This document shows positions 45,356 through 47,400 of a stretch of 47,400 nucleotides of DNA, piece by piece (position 1 is the stretch's first letter; every line of letters begins with the position of its first letter). The DNA is from Pseudomonadota bacterium (lineage in GTDB: Bacteria; Pseudomonadota; Alphaproteobacteria; Rhizobiales; Hyphomicrobiaceae): positions 1-47,400 of the forward strand of contig JAFECG010000011.1 of the NCBI GenBank assembly GCA_018242215.1. The letters run 5' to 3'. Both the position numbers and the translations under genes were made by a program. Below the pieces are notes generated by a model, which did not search any database, was not told the DNA's origin, and saw nothing but the letters and a program-made list of their open reading frames with translations.

Positions 45356-46686
45356 TCGGCAAGGTGGCGGCGTCGGGTTCCGGCTTCCGGGGCGTCATCA
45401 ACTACATCCTGCTCGGCAAGAAGGATGCGCCGAACCCCGACCGCGTCGCCTGGACGCTGGCGCACAACCTCCTGTCGGACGATCCCGACCTTGCGCCCGC
45501 GCTGATGCGGGCCACCGCCAACCAATCCGTGCGCTGCAGGAAGCCGGTCTATCACCTCGCCATCTCCTGGCACAGAGACGAGGATCCCTCCGACGACCTG
45601 ATGCGCGAGGTCGGCGTCGACACCCTGCGCGACCTCGAACTCGCCGAGCACCAGGCACTGTTCGTCGCCCACAAGGACACCGCCCACAAGCACCTGCACC
45701 TCATCATCAACCGCGTGCATCCGGAAACCGGCAGGGCGTGGAGCAACAGCAACGATTACAAGCGCATCGAGATGTCTTTGCGCAAGCAGGCCGAGGCGCG
45801 GGGACTGCCCTACGTGCCGGGCCGCTTCAACGACCCCGAAAGATTTGCCGGGAAGGGAAGGGCGGTGAAGGATGGGGAGATGCAGGCCGCGCTCCGTCAT
45901 GGCAAAGCGGGCCCCAAGCCCGCGTGGGGACGGGACGACATCAAGGCCTTGCGCACGGTATTGGCATCGACGGTCTCGGGCGCCAGGTCCTGGGAAGATC
46001 TTCACGTGCGGGTCGCCGCGCTGGGCCTGCGCCTGTCCCCAAAAGGCCAGGGCCTTATCATCGAAGGCGCCGACGGCTTCCTGAAACTCTCCGACCTCGG
46101 CAAGGACGTGCGCGTGAGGTCGTTGGAAGCGGCTTTCGGCGAAACGTTCGATACGTTTTCAGGACGCGCCGCCGTCTCACCGCCCGCCGCGTTGCGGAGT
46201 GGACGCGATGCCCTGGGGACGGCGCCCACGCGCGGCATCATCGACGCCGAAGCGGAACTTGCGGCCGCGCGGCAGGACCTTGCCGAAGTCATCGACGACA
46301 CCCCACGCCGCGAGGCAGCCGATTCAGTGGAGCGGACCCAAGCCCCGCCGCCGGCGAGACAGCCAACAACCAGGCAGCCGCATCCTTCGACGGCGCCATT
46401 GCCGTCAGCCAAACGGCTTACGCCCGAAGCCGCGGCCGCCCGTTCCGATGCCTTCACGATGCTGCGCGCCGCGCGCCAGGCCGAAGACATGGCGGACGCC
46501 CTTTTCGAAGCCGGACTCATCACCCGCGACGAGCTCGATGCGGCAACCGCCGACGTCCGCCGCGCCTCGGACGCCCTGCGCCCGCATCTCTCTCTTGAAG
46601 AGCAACTCAAGAACGACATTGCCGATGCCCTGCGCGGCAAACCGGGCAAACCGCGTGGCCCCGACAGGGGCGGGCCCATGCGCTGA
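45352..46686 (+). CDS. mobA: MobA/VirD2-type relaxase
   Basis: 444 residues. The relaxase domain covers about residues 1-250: a candidate nucleophile Y18 in GFRGVINYILL, and the metal-binding motif III HKHLHLIINRVHPETGRAW at about 113-131, with HLAISWHRDE upstream. The C-terminal third is Ala/Pro-rich and helical (AFTMLRAARQAEDMADALFE, GLITRDELDAA). It should nick oriT and pilot the strand through a conjugation pore supplied by another element, since no type IV secretion genes are visible here. Confidence 0.9.
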   Translation: MIGKVAASGSGFRGVINYILLGKKDAPNPDRVAWTLAHNLLSDDPDLAPALMRATANQSVRCRKPVYHLAISWHRDEDPSDDLMREVGVDTLRDLELAEHQALFVAHKDTAHKHLHLIINRVHPETGRAWSNSNDYKRIEMSLRKQAEARGLPYVPGRFNDPERFAGKGRAVKDGEMQAALRHGKAGPKPAWGRDDIKALRTVLASTVSGARSWEDLHVRVAALGLRLSPKGQGLIIEGADGFLKLSDLGKDVRVRSLEAAFGETFDTFSGRAAVSPPAALRSGRDALGTAPTRGIIDAEAELAAARQDLAEVIDDTPRREAADSVERTQAPPPARQPTTRQPHPSTAPLPSAKRLTPEAAAARSDAFTMLRAARQAEDMADALFEAGLITRDELDAATADVRRASDALRPHLSLEEQLKNDIADALRGKPGKPRGPDRGGPMR

Positions 46687-46740
46687 CGCGCGCCCCCCTT
46701 TTTTCCAGCAGCAACCGCAACCCGCATGAGAGGCACGCCG

Positions 46741-47400
46741 ATGACCGCGTCCTATCCCGCCGACGCCCGTGACCCACGCCCCCTCCATGACATCGCGCGC
46801 TACGACCGCCTCTCCCTCATCGCCACGGCGGACAAGCTGCTCAACGAGCCACAGCATCTGCTGCGCATCCCCGCCGGCGACCTTCTTGACCTCGCGGACA
46901 ACCCGCGCGGCCTCGCAGCGTATGTGAAGGGAAAGGTCGGCGCCGGTCCGACCGTCTTTGAGAGCATGCCCAAGATGGGCGGCCCGTCATCCGGTTCGGG
47001 CGCGGAGGACAGCATGCGGTCGGCCGCACGCGCCGTCACGGCGGTGATCGGTTTCGGCGCCAAGAAAGCCCGCGCCAACTACAAGATCAACCAAATGCTG
47101 GGACTGATGCGGTCCTTCGAACTGGCGCGGCCCGTCCTCTCCCTCACCGAGCAGGAGCGCGGCTTGTTCCTCGCCATGGTCGAACGTGTCGCCGACAAGC
47201 AGACGACGCCGGCGCGTTGGAAGCGTTTCCTCGCCCTTCTGATCTGGAATGGCGGTAAAACCGCCTTGACGCCAACCACCCGCGCCGATGCCTCCCATAT
47301 GGCCGCCGTCTACGTGCGGGAATTCGTGTCCGTCGTGGCGCCCGACCACGCCATGTTCCTCGCCGAGGCCGGCGCCGAATGCGCCCATGCCGCCGCGAAC
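46741..47400 (+). CDS. Unknown protein following mobA (runs off window)
   Basis: An open frame of 220 codons from ATG 46741 to the window end, behind AGAGG at a good distance. An in-frame ATG at 46726 is less well placed. Recognisable stretches: LHDIARYDRLSLIATADKLL, RSAARAVTAVIGFGAKKARA and a hydrophobic-aromatic part (RWKRFLALLIWNGGKTAL). I do not recognise the family. Position directly after mobA suggests a mobilisation or element-maintenance role. Confidence 0.7.
   Translation, partial: MTASYPADARDPRPLHDIARYDRLSLIATADKLLNEPQHLLRIPAGDLLDLADNPRGLAAYVKGKVGAGPTVFESMPKMGGPSSGSGAEDSMRSAARAVTAVIGFGAKKARANYKINQMLGLMRSFELARPVLSLTEQERGLFLAMVERVADKQTTPARWKRFLALLIWNGGKTALTPTTRADASHMAAVYVREFVSVVAPDHAMFLAEAGAECAHAAAN

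Noticed and set aside
1-47400. CRISPR arrays, rRNA genes or complete tRNA genes
   Set aside because: No regularly spaced direct repeats and no rRNA segments seen; the only tRNA-like sequence is the 30-base 3' fragment at 34832-34861.

Overview
The window looks like an alphaproteobacterial (probably Hyphomicrobiales) chromosome carrying several layers of acquired DNA. The evidence is the rhizobial-type regulators (CynR-like LysR, GntR/FadR, ChrR-type cupin), TonB-dependent receptors, a trimethylamine-dehydrogenase-like flavoprotein with its own electron-transfer flavoprotein (ETF), an IS110 element and a MobC/MobA mobilisation module. No genus can be assigned from sequence alone.

Layout. 1-4.4 kb: two related TonB-dependent receptors on the minus strand, one cut by the window edge, flank a NarL-type response regulator. 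4.4-5.6 kb is gene-free. 5.6-9.7 kb: an AraC regulator divergent from two alpha/beta hydrolases, then a DUF302 protein and a truncated ECF sigma factor. 10-13.7 kb: a CynR-like LysR regulator divergent from a tight set of four genes (Tat-type metallo-beta-lactamase-fold hydrolase, cupin, NAD-dependent epimerase, AhpD-like protein). 13.7-18 kb is a decayed zone with an IS110 transposase, two integrase remnants, a DUF488 pseudogene, a frameshifted ChrR-like cupin and a small membrane protein.

18.1-32 kb is the most interesting block: an amine-catabolism cluster. It encodes a class III aminotransferase, a gamma-aminobutyraldehyde-type dehydrogenase, a TMADH-like FMN/4Fe-4S dehydrogenase, a 1057-residue protein fusing a membrane-anchored HdrD/DgcB-like Fe-S module to ETF-beta, an ETF-alpha, and a short-chain dehydrogenase (SDR). 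Pointing the other way are a soluble Cache protein and a GntR regulator that overlap each other, followed by an APC-type permease. The inferred logic is uptake, oxidative N-dealkylation with electrons passed through the fused ETF/Fe-S protein to quinone, then transamination and aldehyde oxidation. The substrate is not known.

32-34.5 kb holds a small palindromic repeat element, a TetR/SDR divergent pair with a perfect 20-bp palindrome between them, and an ohr/osmC gene with an abnormal 3' end. From about 34.8 kb to the right edge the sequence looks like an integrated mobilisable element. It begins with a minus-strand fragment of a tRNA-Leu 3' end, then an excisionase-like gene, a copper-tolerance operon (TolC-like lipoprotein, multicopper oxidase, cupredoxin, CusF-like protein, Met-rich Spy-like protein, SHOCT protein), a frameshifted major facilitator superfamily (MFS) transporter, a candidate oriT with an IncP-like nic core, mobC, mobA and a gene running off the end. 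Several genes are broken by single-base frameshifts, which points to decay or to local consensus errors.
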